A stretch of DNA of 64,000 nucleotides from Filosporella fistucella (lineage: Eukaryota; Ascomycota; Leotiomycetes; Helotiales): assembly GCA_030077755.1 (NCBI GenBank), contig JAQJZZ010000004.1, forward strand, positions 1,736,001-1,800,000, in the 5' to 3' direction. Below, piece by piece: positions 33,834 to 44,857 of the stretch (position 1 is the stretch's first letter; each line of letters starts with the position of its first letter). Under the pieces are notes generated by a model that saw only the letters and a program-made list of their open reading frames with translations, searched no databases and was not told the DNA's origin. A program made the translations under genes and the position numbers.

Positions 33834-36212
33834 TTAAGCATGTCCTCCATACACGAAACGTCCGAGGCTAATTTTCGATATGTTGTCTACTTCGGGGCTG
33901 GGAGAAAGTCGGTCATCTTCGCCTTCGCTGTCGTGTATGATCAAGTCCTCGCTACCAGCAGGGTTGTTCAGGGCCTGGTTTTCGATCTCGTCAGCAGGCG
34001 GGAGTGGAATCGTAGCGGGTTCAGCGTTGAGAGATTTGGATTGAGTGACTTCGGGGAAGGGAACAAAGCGTTTGCTCAATCTTGAGGGACGAGCTGATTT
34101 GCTTGTAAAGACCATGACAGGTGTCATGGGTGGTGTCATCGGAAGCTTCGACCGATTCGCAGCATTGGCTCCGAGACGTTGAAGTGGTGTAAGGGCTGCT
34201 CGAGGAGTTGGAATGTTGCTCTTGACCGGAACTGGGATCTTGGATGCTGGTCGGGGCGCAGATGAGGTCGGAGTGGGAAGACCTTTGTTGATGACATTTG
34301 TCTTTGGTGTAGTGACTTGAGAAGAAGCGAAGGCGAATCGAGACTTCAACAATCCAACTGGTGTAGCTGAGGAGTTGGTCTCAGTTGGAGTAGGAGGTTG
34401 TTCTGCTGAGCTTGTAATCGACAGTGAGTGGGACAGACCCGGAATGGAATCCTGAGAATCAGAAAGACCACACTTTTCTTTCTCTACCTCCATAGCATTT
34501 CCACCACCCTCCATGAAAATTGACATCTTCTTTGCACCGGTGCTTCCAAAGCCATCTGCATCAGGAAGACTGAGCATAGCCTCTTCAATAGAATCATCAG
34601 AAAAGACAGTGATATCTTGTTTCTTGACGCGATTCTTCTTGGCTTTTCTACCAGCTGTTGGACTTGGCTCAGCATTGGCAGCAAAGAAACGGCTAGGAAC
34701 AAGGTCCGGGTTGGATGGCGACGCGACGGAGTCTAAATCAGCACATAGACGCGCACGTTTTGGTCGAGGTTCGGAAATGCTGGGGCTGCGAATTGAATTT
34801 CGGAGAATTCGATTGCGAGGAGGTGCAGATTGAGGTAATTGAGGTAATTCGGGTTCGGTAGAGGAGCGATACATGTATGGTCGATTGGCAAGACTTGACA
34901 TGAATGAATCGGGGTTGCGTCGGAGAGCATTTTGCTGAGTTGGTGATGGAGTGAAGAGGTTGATGTCAAGCTCTGCAAGGGGTACTCGCTTTGGTTGAAA
35001 GAAAGTCTCAATAGAGACTCCCTTCTTCAGATCCATTGAAGAGACAGATCTTTCTTGTCGAGCACGAGTTGGCCAAGGGTTTGTGGAAACAACCTTTGGG
35101 TTCCTCGCCTGAACGACAATTGGAAGCTTGGTCATTGGATTGAGATCTCCTACAGCGACACCTTGAGCGATCTTTGGATCAACATTCGCACCAATAAAAG
35201 GCATGTTGTCAAGATCGATTGGATGCTCAGGTTGTGTATGGAAAACCAAAGTTTGAGTTTTGGGACAGAAAACTCTTTGGTGTAGAAAGGTGAGTTCTGC
35301 TTGGTGGAAAGCCACGAGATAGTCCTTAGGCACGTGGAATTTCCCATCGAATTGCAACATCCGAACTACTTTCTCGATAGTTTTGTGTTTTCGAACCATT
35401 CGATAAGCTGTTTTTAGCCCCATATTATTTATACTGGAAAGGTAATCACACCCACTCAAAATAGCCATTTGTCGAAATTCGGTATCTGACCATCCTGTCA
35501 AAGTGATCTCCTTGCAAGCACAAAAGTCTGCTTTGTTGATTTCAATGCAGTTCCCATACTGATCCAGTTTGGTGAGTAAGCACTTTGCTCCAAAAACCAA
35601 TAGATCAGAATCTTCTGACAGAATCCCGTCTATGATCCCTTGCCTCTCCAAATATACCATCTGGGCATCTGCTTCGTATGGAGCTACGACATATTGCACC
35701 CCAGTCCTTCTTAACTCATCTATCAACTGGCGGGCCATCTCAGGAGTAACGTCTACGGCCTTTTGGAATTCGAGGTAGGCTTGCGATGTCTTTCCGGCGT
35801 TCAAGAGCTCCAATCCCGTTCTTTTGCTGTCCTCCCGTCGCTTCTCTCTATCCTTCTCCGTCTTTGCTTTACTTGGAAGATAATCACCATCAAAAACAAT
35901 GTAAGGGATCACTCCAAAATGTTGCAACATTCGTACTCGGTGCATAGCGAAATCAACAAATCTGGGACGGTTAATTATGTATTGGCATATTGCCAGATCA
36001 CTTACTTCCGGGTTGGTTTTCCCATAGCAAGTTCCATGGCACAAGCCACGGTTCCACGATGTAGCCAGCCATAGGCATCAACACCAAGTGTCTTTCCCTC
36101 AAACTTTTTGAGGTTGCAAGATTTTTGTATGGATTTTAGCAGAGGGAGCAAGCCTTGTGAAGTCAGCAAGGGTAGGATGTTAAGGGTGGGCTTTAAAACC
36201 ATTAATCCCCAT
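33834..36212 (-). CDS. exo1: Exonuclease 1 (XPG/Rad2 family)
   Basis: Three exons on the minus strand: 36212-36200 (13 bases), 36153-36006 and 35961-33834, total 762 aa. The N domain begins MGINGLLPLL after splicing; the Rad2-family metal ligands are at D30 (GVDAYGWLHRG), D78 (IVFDGD), the YEADAQ Glu and the SEDSDLL acidic pair. The H2TH segment with SGCDYLSSINNMGLKTA follows. The nuclease core spans about residues 1-350. The C-terminal half is long and disordered, with SIETFFQPK, basic patches (KAKKNRVKKQ) and many S/T-P sites; it is the region that binds mismatch-repair proteins and PCNA in homologues. EXO1 resects DNA ends 5' to 3' in mismatch repair and recombination, in the nucleus. The first donor, GTTTTA, is weak. 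Confidence 0.95.
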
Positions 36213-36614
36213 TATTGCAGCAAATATGTGCACTCAGCACACGCAATCATCAATGAACAAACATGTATTTACACCACCGTAGAAGTTGCAAAGGAATGAT
36301 GAGAGAGACGTAGAGCCAGGAGTTGAGGGGTGTTACCGGGTCCAGAGGATCAATACGGAGAGGAATATCCGTAAAGGTTGTCGATGTCGAGTTGTGGTGT
36401 TGCATGTAAATGACATTACATTTCACGACGCGACTCCGGATGGCAGGCGCGTCTGGCAAATGTCGGTGACCCGGCAACTGAGCCACTCGCTGATTGGCTA
36501 GTGAGACATTTAACCAAGTGGGATATTTTCGATAAAGTTTGCGATAAGAATAAATGTTCGAGGCATCAAGATAAATTCTCAATCTATGCAAATAACGTCA
36601 TTAAACTTGACAAC
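36213..36614. promoter_or_regulatory. Divergent promoter region, EXO1 / TMA16
   Basis: A 402-bp interval between start codons pointing in opposite directions; it must contain both promoters. No specific box is assigned. Confidence 0.55.
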
Positions 36615-37300
36615 ATGCCGAAAAGTTTAGAGAAGACTCGTAAGAAGATCGCGAAGAAGAAGGGCAATATTACTGCTCTTCATGAAAATTCAAGAGATTC
36701 TCAGCGATTGCGCAGAGCGGGGATGCGAGACGACAAGCTGATCAAAGTCGCATCTGCGAGGAAGAAGCACGACCAGCATCTTAGTAGGTTCATATCATCT
36801 GGTAGAAGTTTTAAAATGAATTCTAATTGCTTATAGTCGAAAGAGCTGCATATTTCCAAGAAGCCATTCGTGCAAATGACGGCAAGCCACTAGACCTCGA
36901 GACCATTCAATCTGCAATCAAAGCGTAAAAACCCCACGACGGATATTCGAATGTAATCTAAATCTCCATAGTTATGTCAACCAGTATGACGAAGAGTTAG
37001 ATCAATTGAAGAAGGATCGTCGACCTGGCAGACCTGCAAGCACCAGAGAAGATTTATTGAGGATAAAGATCGCCGCAGACCAGAAGGAATACCAGGATGG
37101 GTTCTGTCAGTATCAATTTTACAGTTATAAATATTTTCTGATATAATATAGACCTGCCGGATCTCACGGACGCCAATAATGTCATATTCCTCGATCGTTG
37201 GGAGGGTGCATGGTCGTATCTTGCAACATTGAAATGGGTTCGGATATCGAGTGCTGGAGAAGTAAAAGAGACAAAGTTTCCGCCGAAAGGAAAGGCATAG
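36615..37300 (+). CDS. tma16: Translation machinery-associated protein 16 (TMA16)
   Basis: Four exons (36615-36783, 36837-36924, 36972-37105, 37152-37300) join in frame to 179 aa. The N-terminus is very basic (MPKSLEKTRKKIAKKKGN) and is followed by the family signature ALHENSRDSQRLRRA and RDDKLIKVASARKK, then IERAAYFQEAI, PASTREDLL and the C-terminal WEGAWSYLATLKWVRIS. Tma16 binds pre-60S ribosomal particles in the nucleus of yeast and late assembly intermediates. Introns are 53, 47, 47 and 46 bp long; the second donor, GC|GTAAAA, is non-ideal but the frame and family sequence support it. Divergent from EXO1. Confidence 0.94.
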
Positions 37301-37698
37301 AGAATGATGACCAAGGGCGTTCGAGGCATTCTGTTTGGCGTCGGGAATATCAAAATGGCTTGGGATCATCAAAGAATTTTTTTAATCATGAGAAATGTGT
37401 AACTCATCTACTGAATAACAGACGACTGAACAACACACCACAATTATTCAGCTAGCTGTTGACAACTAAAAATTTGAACATGACATTGTCTTTCATATTT
37501 CTTTTCATCCCAATTATGCATATCGATACGGTGCACAATTTATGTCCCAGCCTTGTCCATCCACGCTAAATATTTTCAAGCCTCGTTCCTTGCACTAAAA
37601 AAAAGTTCCAGCGACTCGCATTTACAGCACCCAACCGCATCATCCATTCCATCTTCTTTCCATCCATCAAACTCATTCATCGCATTCCAATTCTCAAC
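37301..37698. other. Intergenic region, MAM33 promoter side
   Basis: About 400 bp; pyrimidine-rich towards 37698, as is common before fungal start codons. No other feature. Confidence 0.55.
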
Positions 37699-38620
37699 AT
37701 GCTTTCCATCAGATCCTTTGCCCGTGCGGCACCCCGTTCTGTTTCTCGATTGACAGCTTCAGCTATCCGCAGACCAGCAGCTCGTCCTACCTCCTTATTA
37801 CAATCAGCTTGGAAACCAGCTCGCTCACAATATGCCGCTTTCTCTACTTCAATGAGCCGGAGAACTACTGCTGAAGCTGCTGAGGGCGATGCTGAGTTAG
37901 CTGCGAAAATCGAGTCGGAAATTCAGATGGAGAATGCGATGCAAGAAGAGCAGGGCGAGATTCCAGTCTCGGTGAAGGATTATCTCGAGAACGGTCCTTT
38001 TGAGATTATCGATACCCCTGGCCAAGAAGAAGTCGTTCTAACAAGGCAGTTCGGTGATGAGAAGTAAGTTCCTTGACCCCTTTTTTCAGAAAATTCTAAC
38101 AGATCCCAGAATCAGCATTACCTTCTCTATCGCCGACCTGAACGCCATCGATCCCGAGTCTGATTATGAGCAAGACCGTGCTATGGCCGATGAGGAAGAT
38201 AGTCAAGGCAATGAGAAAGAATTAGCTGAGGATCAAGAAGATGGCGAAGGTGCTGAGCCTCAAGAACCAGTGTACCCAGCTCGATTGAACATCATCATCG
38301 AGAAGCCAAATAAGGGTGCTTTGTCCGTTGAGGCCGTGGTCCAAGATGGCATGGTAGTCATCGATAATGTATACTTCTACCAGGATGCAGCGCATGCCCA
38401 TGCCAAGAGCGCGGATAAGCTCCACGAGAGACAGGATATGTACGTCGGACCACCATTCGGCAACTTGGATCAAGATTTGCAAGTTCTTATGGAGAGATAC
38501 CTGGATGAGAGAGGGATCAATACTGCGTTAGCGATCTTCGTACCTGATTATATCGACATGAAGGAGCAGAAGGAGTATGTCCGGTGGTTGGGCAACATTA
38601 AGGGGTTTGTGGAGGCATAA
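37699..38620 (+). CDS. mam33: Mitochondrial acidic protein MAM33 (p32/gC1qR family)
   Basis: Two exons (37699-38063 and 38110-38620; 46-bp intron) encode 291 aa. Residues 1-48 are Arg/Ala/Ser-rich with no acidic residues, a clear matrix-targeting presequence. The mature part is strongly acidic (for example EEDSQGNEKELAEDQEDGEG) and ends in the conserved p32 pattern: PPFGNLDQDLQVLMERYLDERGI followed by EQKEYVRWLGNIKGFVEA (positions about 240-291). Mam33/p32 forms doughnut-shaped trimers in the mitochondrial matrix and helps mitochondrial translation and respiratory growth. The intron falls between GDEK and ISITFSIADL, which is conserved sequence in the family, so splicing is secure. Confidence 0.95.
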
Positions 38621-39582
38621 GTTTGTGAGGGAAAACTTCTTTTCGATTGTTGTCTGAATACCATTTCCACTCCTATTAGCTAACCTACTGTATACTACTC
38701 GGCTTAGTCTTGTTGACTAGCTGGCACTTGTGCCATATAATGATGTAAAGATTCATTGATGAAATTTGTATACTTCCTGCTCAGTTTAGAGTCTGTGATG
38801 TGTTCCAAACCAGTCCTCGGACGACGAGCATATCCTGCTGCGTTGTCAGAGAGTGATGCTTTCCTCAAAAGGCACTAATCCCTCGTACGTCAATCCCTTT
38901 CTCTCCGGACCCGATTATACCTAGTTCATTTGCCTTCGCGTACTCTACCAGAAGTAAGTAATTATACCCCCATCGTACGAGGTCTTGCCAGCTATGGTAC
39001 CTCATCATATGTCATATGAGGAGAACATCCTAGCCCCCTGTCTTCCCTGAGCGTCAGTTTCTGTCAGGAGAATTGAGAGATTTCATTCCAAAGAGACATG
39101 CGTCCTTGCCAGTTGTGTTTCAATCTGCGAGCAATATAATATCTTGCTATTCGTATCTTAGTACCGATCCTATACCCATTCCGTCCCTTACATTGCTTCC
39201 TCGTCCTGAACCACTCTCCATCTGGTCCATTGATTCTTCTTGCAACATCATAGCATCTTCAATTCCGTCTTTCTCGATCATTCATCCCATACTGTCCTGT
39301 GATATAACCTCCGCTTTGAAGCAATTCTATGCTCCAGCCCTTCTTCTATTCCCCTCGTTTTCCATCTAAGCCTGTTCCCCACCCCTCGTCAAAATGACAC
39401 ATCTCACATCCACTTTCCCTAATCCCTCTCCTTTTCCACCACTGACTCTCTTCCTTTCCTCTTCCAGCAAATCTCCTGCGTGACTTGCAAGCCAATTCAG
39501 ATCTTGGCGCCAAGGTGGTGCTCTGTTGTTTGTCAACTTTTGTTTACTTCCCAGTCATGACCCCTCAATAAGATGTTCCCAA
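38621..39582. other. Intergenic region between convergent genes
   Basis: About 0.96 kb, CT-rich in its right half, no coding signal. Open frames here are Ser/Pro/Leu low-complexity readings. Confidence 0.55.
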
Positions 39583-40520
39583 TTACAGGGGTAAGTATAT
39601 CGGATGCCGAGTATAAGCTTGACGAGACATAATAAAGGGCGAAATGTGAAGAGAGGGATATACATACTCTAGAAAGCCTACGTCTCCTCTCCAACCTCGT
39701 CCAAATTCAACCACCAATCTCACACTCTTCAGACTTCTCATGCGTGCAAGCACACCCAGTAACCCGCCTTCCACCAAATCACTCCAGACGCGTAGATCGA
39801 TGGCTAGGTTGTGGATGTGTGGGCGTGCGGGAGTTGTTCCTTTGATCTCAATTGTCAGTGAAGGCATACAAGCGGCAGCATGGTCTGTCGAGATATTGTA
39901 GATATAACTTCCATCCCGAGAATGAGAAATTGAGCGACTAGGATTAGATAGATAACTTGGAATGGAAGCAAGATTGAAGATAGGAGATAGGAAGGGGACA
40001 TACCTAAACACCACAAAATATCACCCATTCCCATTGCAACCAATGCCTGTAGTCCACTGAGATACAATATATCTTCCTTGAGGTTGACAGGTATATCCCT
40101 GAAGATGTACGTATATTTTCCCTGTAGGCTCTCTTTCGTAGTCCCCTGAGAAGTTTCCTTGTCTTTTTCCGCCTTGCTCTGAGTTCCTGCTCCATATAGC
40201 TTCTTCACTTTCCTCACTTCTTTCCCCAACAACAACGTTCTACTCTCTCCACATAACCCAAGCACAAGCGGTGGAGCTGTAGTGGACAAAAACGTCTTTG
40301 TTGTGAGTGAGAAGCATAACGTGACTATCCTTGGTGCAGGAGAGGAGAACGCATGGATATGGTCGTAGATTTTGAGGCGAAGTTCTGGAGGAAGGAGGGG
40401 AAAGAGATGGAATTTTTTAAGAGGCCTGGGTTGTTGGTTGGTGTTTGAGGTTCTTAGAGCGAGTGATGTTTCTGAGGGGAGGGATCGAGAAATGGTGAGC
40501 GCTTGAAGAGGATGTGACAT
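39583..40520 (-). CDS. 2EXR-domain protein
   Basis: Exon one (40520-40004) begins MSHPLQALT and contains the 2EXR motif FPLLPPELRLKIYDHI (about residues 38-55), found in a very large fungal family that is related in layout to F-box proteins. It continues with VTLCFSLTTKTFLS and VLGLCGESR, the next conserved blocks of the family, and ends in DILWCL. A workable intron of 119 bp (40003-39885) joins it to DHAAACMPSLTIEIKG and HIHNLAIDLRVW, with the frame running to a stop at 39583. The second exon may be longer or have another intron (a GTATGT donor lies at about 39672), so the C-terminus is uncertain. Family function is unknown. The frame is open upstream to 40928 but that part is not 2EXR-like. 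Confidence 0.65.
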
Positions 40521-41107
40521 TGTCAAATAGAGTAAGAAGTATGACGACGTGAGTTCTGTTGAGTACAATAGTATGAGGTGAGGTAAGGTAAGGTGAGTTG
40601 AGTTGAGTTGAGATAAGGTGGGCAGGTAGGTCAGTAGCCGGCAACGATCGGGACCGAGATTGAATGAGTAACCCAGATTCAATGATCTTCGAATTCGATA
40701 TATCACCCATACGAGAGCCCAAGAAAACCAAGTTGTTTCCAGACAGGGAATAGAGGTATCGCCGCGAGTAGTCGTGACGGTTCTTTGGAATATGAGGCTT
40801 AGTAAATGGATATCCAAAGTGGACATATGAGAATTTTCGAGGCAGGTTGGGTGATCTAGCATCCATGTAAGCCTCATACCTGGTAATGAGAAGTGAGGTG
40901 AGGCATGTATAGCGTTGAAGTGGGACACCTTTTATCGGATGAGGGGAAATGGGGATGTCGTTATCAGCACGTGCCTCTCCTACAGTATGACATGGCGGGA
41001 GGCAGTGGAAAGGGGGTCGGCTAGCATCAAGAACTTCATCCCCAATTAGCTACGATTCTTTGTACCTTTACATCTGCCAAAGGCCATCAAATTATATTCT
41101 TGAAAGC
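40521..41107. other. Intergenic region with GAGGT/GAGTT microsatellite
   Basis: Divergent flanks of the 2EXR gene and the regulator remnant. A run of GAGGTAAGGTAAGG and GAGTT units is seen at about 40574-40620. No gene recognised. Confidence 0.55.
40574..40620. repeat. Pentanucleotide microsatellite (GAGGT/AAGGT/GAGTT)
   Basis: Imperfect 5-bp periodicity is visible directly over about 45 bp. Confidence 0.75.
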
Positions 41108-41938
41108 ATGAACTCTTCTCCTGCAGTCCGGCTAAGTTGCGAGCAATGTAAACAACGAAAGAAAAAGTGTGATAAAAGAGTTCCATGCACATCATGCAGA
41201 AGTGGGGGATTCAATTGTAGCACAGTGCAGCGTGCTCGACGACCACGCGGGAAGTCAGCCCAACGCAACGATGGTGACATCAATACCAGAATTGGTCGTC
41301 TTGAGGATCTTGTAAAACAATTAAAGGTAAGTTTGACTTGTCATATACAAGAAGAATGGCTAATACTTTCGAATACAGACTCAAGTACGGTCGAGCGATA
41401 ATCACGATACCAGTGATGTTAATTCTCATCTTTCGGAATCCAGAGAAGAGCCTTGTGTGAATTCCGATGCACTTCGAAGTTATGTTGCTTCCGACTTTTA
41501 AGAAGCTCTTTCACGGGAGGTAGGTTGTCTCTTTATCCCACCACCCGGACACACCTCAAATGCACTTAGCTATGCTCACCCTCAATCTAGGCAAATGGCA
41601 TTCGCGAAATACTGGAAAATCTGGACGATACACAACCCTCAATGCAATATTGCTTCGCAGTAAGAAAACCTAGCAACAATCTGCATTCCATACCGGGGAG
41701 TTTTTTGCTTCATCATGGCACTTCTGGCACGGCATACAAGCGCTTGAGAATGCAATACATTTTACGGCATCAATCTCACTGACGGAAGATGAATGCAAGC
41801 AACAATTTTATAGCCCCAAAAGTTTCCTGATGGATCAGCTCAGAGTTAGAGCAGAATTTTCGATCCCGAACGCAAAACTCCTAGGGAGCCCAGATATTAT
41901 CATCCTCCAAGCTCTCGTTATATACATCAAACACTCAC
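41108..41938 (+). pseudogene. Truncated Zn2Cys6 transcription factor pseudogene
   Basis: The first exon (41108-41326) encodes an intact binuclear cluster with Cys spacing 2-6-5-2-6 (CEQCKQRKKKC, then CTSCRSGGFNC), a basic linker (RARRPRGK) and a short coiled-coil start (GRLEDLVKQLK). A 53-bp intron (41327-41379, GTAAGT to ACAG) leads to TQVRSSDNHD and on to YVASDF, where a TAA at 41500 replaces the expected Trp-type continuation. Beyond it, EALSRE, then after a plausible intron ANGIREILEN, and later LENAIHFTASISLTEDE, PKSFLMDQLRVR and GSPDIIILQALVIYI, follow the fungal regulator middle-homology region in shifting frames. Similarity stops at about 41938, where the opposite-strand dehydrogenase remnant begins. 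The DNA-binding part alone could still be translated. Confidence 0.8.
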
Positions 41939-42586
41939 TCAAATACATTCCATGCGTCTCCTCCTCCGCCGTAGCGGCATGCACGAGTGTCCTCCCTCCG
42001 GCTTCAGCCGTCCGTCCAATGAGACCGAATATCAGTCCTACAATACCTTTATCAAAGTACCTTGACAGTTCAGTGGCGCACCAGCCCGGATTAACGCAGT
42101 TGATAACCACATCCATGCGACCATCTCTCGATCTAGCAGAAACCCGCTCAGCTAGTTCTCTTTCCCAGAGCTGACACATCAAGTTGAGCACTAGCTGCCC
42201 AAACATGCTGCATCGATCCCACGATCACAAGATTCGCATACGTTTTCGTAGCGCTAGCCGATTTCTTCAATGTAGTAAGAGCAAGTATCGAAAGCAGAGC
42301 TGTGGAAACCACGTTAACGGTCAAGGAACTCTCGTATCCTTCCGCTAATTCAAACACCTCTGTCTCGATCCCGGCGTTGGCTATGAATCCATCGAGACGA
42401 TCTAGTAAGTCGAGACGAGATCCAAATGCCAGTACGGATTTAAAGTCTGTAAGATCGACGTGCCAGACCTCGATATCGATTCGTCCTGGAGTGGTTTGGA
42501 GAATTGATTTCCTGGCTGCTTCACCTTTCTTTATATCTCGACAGCCGAGTATTATTTGGAGTGTGTCAGGAAGGAATATGATCTAG
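41939..42586 (-). pseudogene. Truncated short-chain dehydrogenase/reductase pseudogene
   Basis: On the minus strand the reading begins inside the Rossmann fold (IILGCRD at the second strand), so the N-terminal GxxxGxG dinucleotide-binding loop is missing. DGFIANAG (the NAG motif) and NLVIVGSM (catalytic Ser strand) are preserved. After AQLDV the frame breaks near 42165-42180 and resumes as LWERELAERV; the segment that should carry the catalytic YxxxK is absent. VVVNC-type text (VVINCVNPGWCATELSRYF) and the ETHGMYLSEC motif follow, and then similarity ends at about 41938 at the junction with the regulator remnant. It cannot encode an active enzyme as it stands. Confidence 0.82.
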
Positions 42587-43412
42587 GTAGTAGAGGAGAC
42601 GATATGCCCTTATATATATCCAACACAGAATCAAAACACGGTAATCAAGTCACAAGAATCTGATACCAAACTCATAAATAACGTCCTAACTTCGGACATG
42701 GAAATCTCAAATATCCGATATCGTCAACATCATCTCTCGCTAGGTGTGTCCAAAAGCCGCAAAAGCCGACTTCCACCTCGGACAGGTCAAAGTCGCCTCC
42801 ACACTTTGAGAACACAGAGAAGATGGAGAGTGTAGATTTATTAATCTATACCACATTCAAATAACCATCTGCTTTTTCCTTACAAAACGATTATCGAGAA
42901 TGCCCTGTCTATCTACCCACTCGCCCCTATTCCCTATCCTCGAAGCGAGCTCGCTACCAGAATGTCGACTCCAAAAGCTGCAACAGCTGTCAATCAGCGG
43001 TAGCTATAGCATCAACCAAAACCAACGCATCTATATACAAATACGTACGATCCCTCATATCCCTCCCTATCTCCACAAATCCCACGATACCATCCACCCA
43101 TATTCAAACTCCTCACCTGCGGATTCGAAGAACGGAGGAAAAACGATCGAACCACATGCCTGTTAAACACTCATTAAGTCTCGTGCCTCTTAATGAACAT
43201 CCGCGTATCTAAATCAGTAAAAACACCATGCCCAGTATACCAAGACTCCCCACCAACTGCCAATTCTCATAGTTTCCAATAATTAAAGTAAGCTGACGTG
43301 AGACAAAGCAATCCACTCCACTTCTCTCTCCTTCTTAAAAAAACACTCTACACCCTTCCTCCTCTCCCCCCATCCCTCGGTTCCCTAAATTCCCATTCAG
43401 ACCCTTACAAAA
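42587..43412. other. Intergenic region
   Basis: About 0.8 kb with no coding signal; includes the promoter of the ERG28-like gene with a CT-rich tract just before 43413. Confidence 0.55.
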
Positions 43413-43908
43413 ATGGCATTAGCAGTCTCCAAAATTCCAACTCCTCATATCTGGCTCCGTCGCTATATCCTCTTTGTAAGCTCTCTCTCTATCTCCACCA
43501 TTTTCAACAGAAAGAAAAAATCATTAATCAGAAATCCAGACCGCAATAATAGGTCTATCCGGCTATCTCTCCCTCTCCCTCTTCCCCACCACCACATCCA
43601 TAAAAGAAAACTACACTCCTCTCTCCCAACCCCTTTTCACACCCCTAGCTGCCCGCTCGCTAGGAGCATGGTTTTTCCTCTGTGGGGTATTGAGATTAGG
43701 CGCGTGGTGGAATTGGGAGGAGAGAGGATGGTATGATGCGGCTATGGTGTCGTTGGCGGTGCCGGTGTGGCATTATGCTGTTGAGAGGTGGGTTTGGGGG
43801 AGTGTGGGGTGGAGACAGGTTGTGCTGGCGGGGGGGATTGATGGTGGGGGTTTGGTGTGGATGGGGGTTGTTAGGGGGAGGGTGGTGGGTGGAAGGGGGA
43901 AGGGGTAG
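43413..43908 (+). CDS. ERG28-like ER membrane protein
   Basis: Two exons (43413-43475 and 43540-43908; 64-bp intron) encode 143 aa. Helices are predicted at about residues 19-40, 65-85, 92-112 and 117-135. The run LAARSLGAWFFLCGVLRLGAWW followed by WYDAAMVSLAVPVWHYAVERWVW matches the layout of Erg28, in which an R-x-x-GxW block and a YDxAxxxxxxxxxHxxxE block are conserved. Yeast Erg28 is an ER scaffold that holds C-4 demethylation enzymes of ergosterol synthesis together. The similarity is moderate and the C-terminus (GGRGKG) is unusual, so it may be a diverged paralogue. The second exon is G-rich with an abrupt strand asymmetry. Confidence 0.7.
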
Positions 43909-44857
43909 GGGAGGTGGTGAGGAGGTGAGAGGGGATGTGTTGAGGGAGTGAGGGAGTGGGGAGTGAGATTATAAGGTCATAAGGTCGTACGGTGACGAGG
44001 TGATGAAGTTGCAAGCAAGTGAGATCGTAGTAGCAGCAGTAATTAATAATAAAGGAATAGAGAGGAATACAGCAAAGGAGTAAAGGATCCTCCGTTCTCT
44101 AGTAAGGGAACAATAGTACTTATAAAGAGAAAAGTATATAGAGGGTTAATGTAAGGTATATAAACTAGGATATTCTATTCTATATTATTAACTACTAATT
44201 ACTAATCCAAATCAAAAAATTTCAACCAAATTTCCAGATATAACTTCGTTCTCTTATTATACCAAAAATTATATAGTATACTAAAGTTTAATAATGCAAG
44301 ATATCTTACAAAAATAAATAATAGTTTTGTAATCTCGAGGAGGAAAGTAAAGATAAAAAAAGATAATTTTCAAGACTTGGTTTAAAGACTTAATTTATTT
44401 TCTAAATAATAAGGAAGGATATACATAATATTAGGATAATATTCTAGTCTGCATGTAGTATATAGGTTATACTATATAGAAGAAAATATACTTATACAAA
44501 CGTGAAGAAATTTCAATACGTCTAAACATAGGATATTAAAAGATTTTCTATTGCTCTTTTAAGTAATCATTTACATCTCGTACTCCCAAGTACAAATCTA
44601 TAACGTGATTTTTTATGGTATCTCTTACGCCTCCGTGCTGACATGATACACTCCTAATCCTTCCTATCCCATTCCCTCCGCAAAATACCCTTTATACCAA
44701 TCCATTCCAAACGCCACGCTCACTATGTGGGAGATATAGAAATCGATCCCTTTCCTCGAAATACCCGTTCAGATAAAAAAAAAAAACCAGCGCCACGCTT
44801 TTGCCAAAAGAAATGCTATATAACTGCTCGTTCAGTAGCAGGAAAATGTTCATCTCA
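43909..44857. other. Intergenic region with AT-rich island (about 44080-44620)
   Basis: Directly after a G-rich stretch the sequence becomes strongly AT-rich, with many TATA and TAAT steps and almost no CpG, over about 540 bp. It resembles DNA degraded by repeat-induced point mutation; no terminal repeat or frame remains. A poly-A run lies at 44777-44789. Confidence 0.55.
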
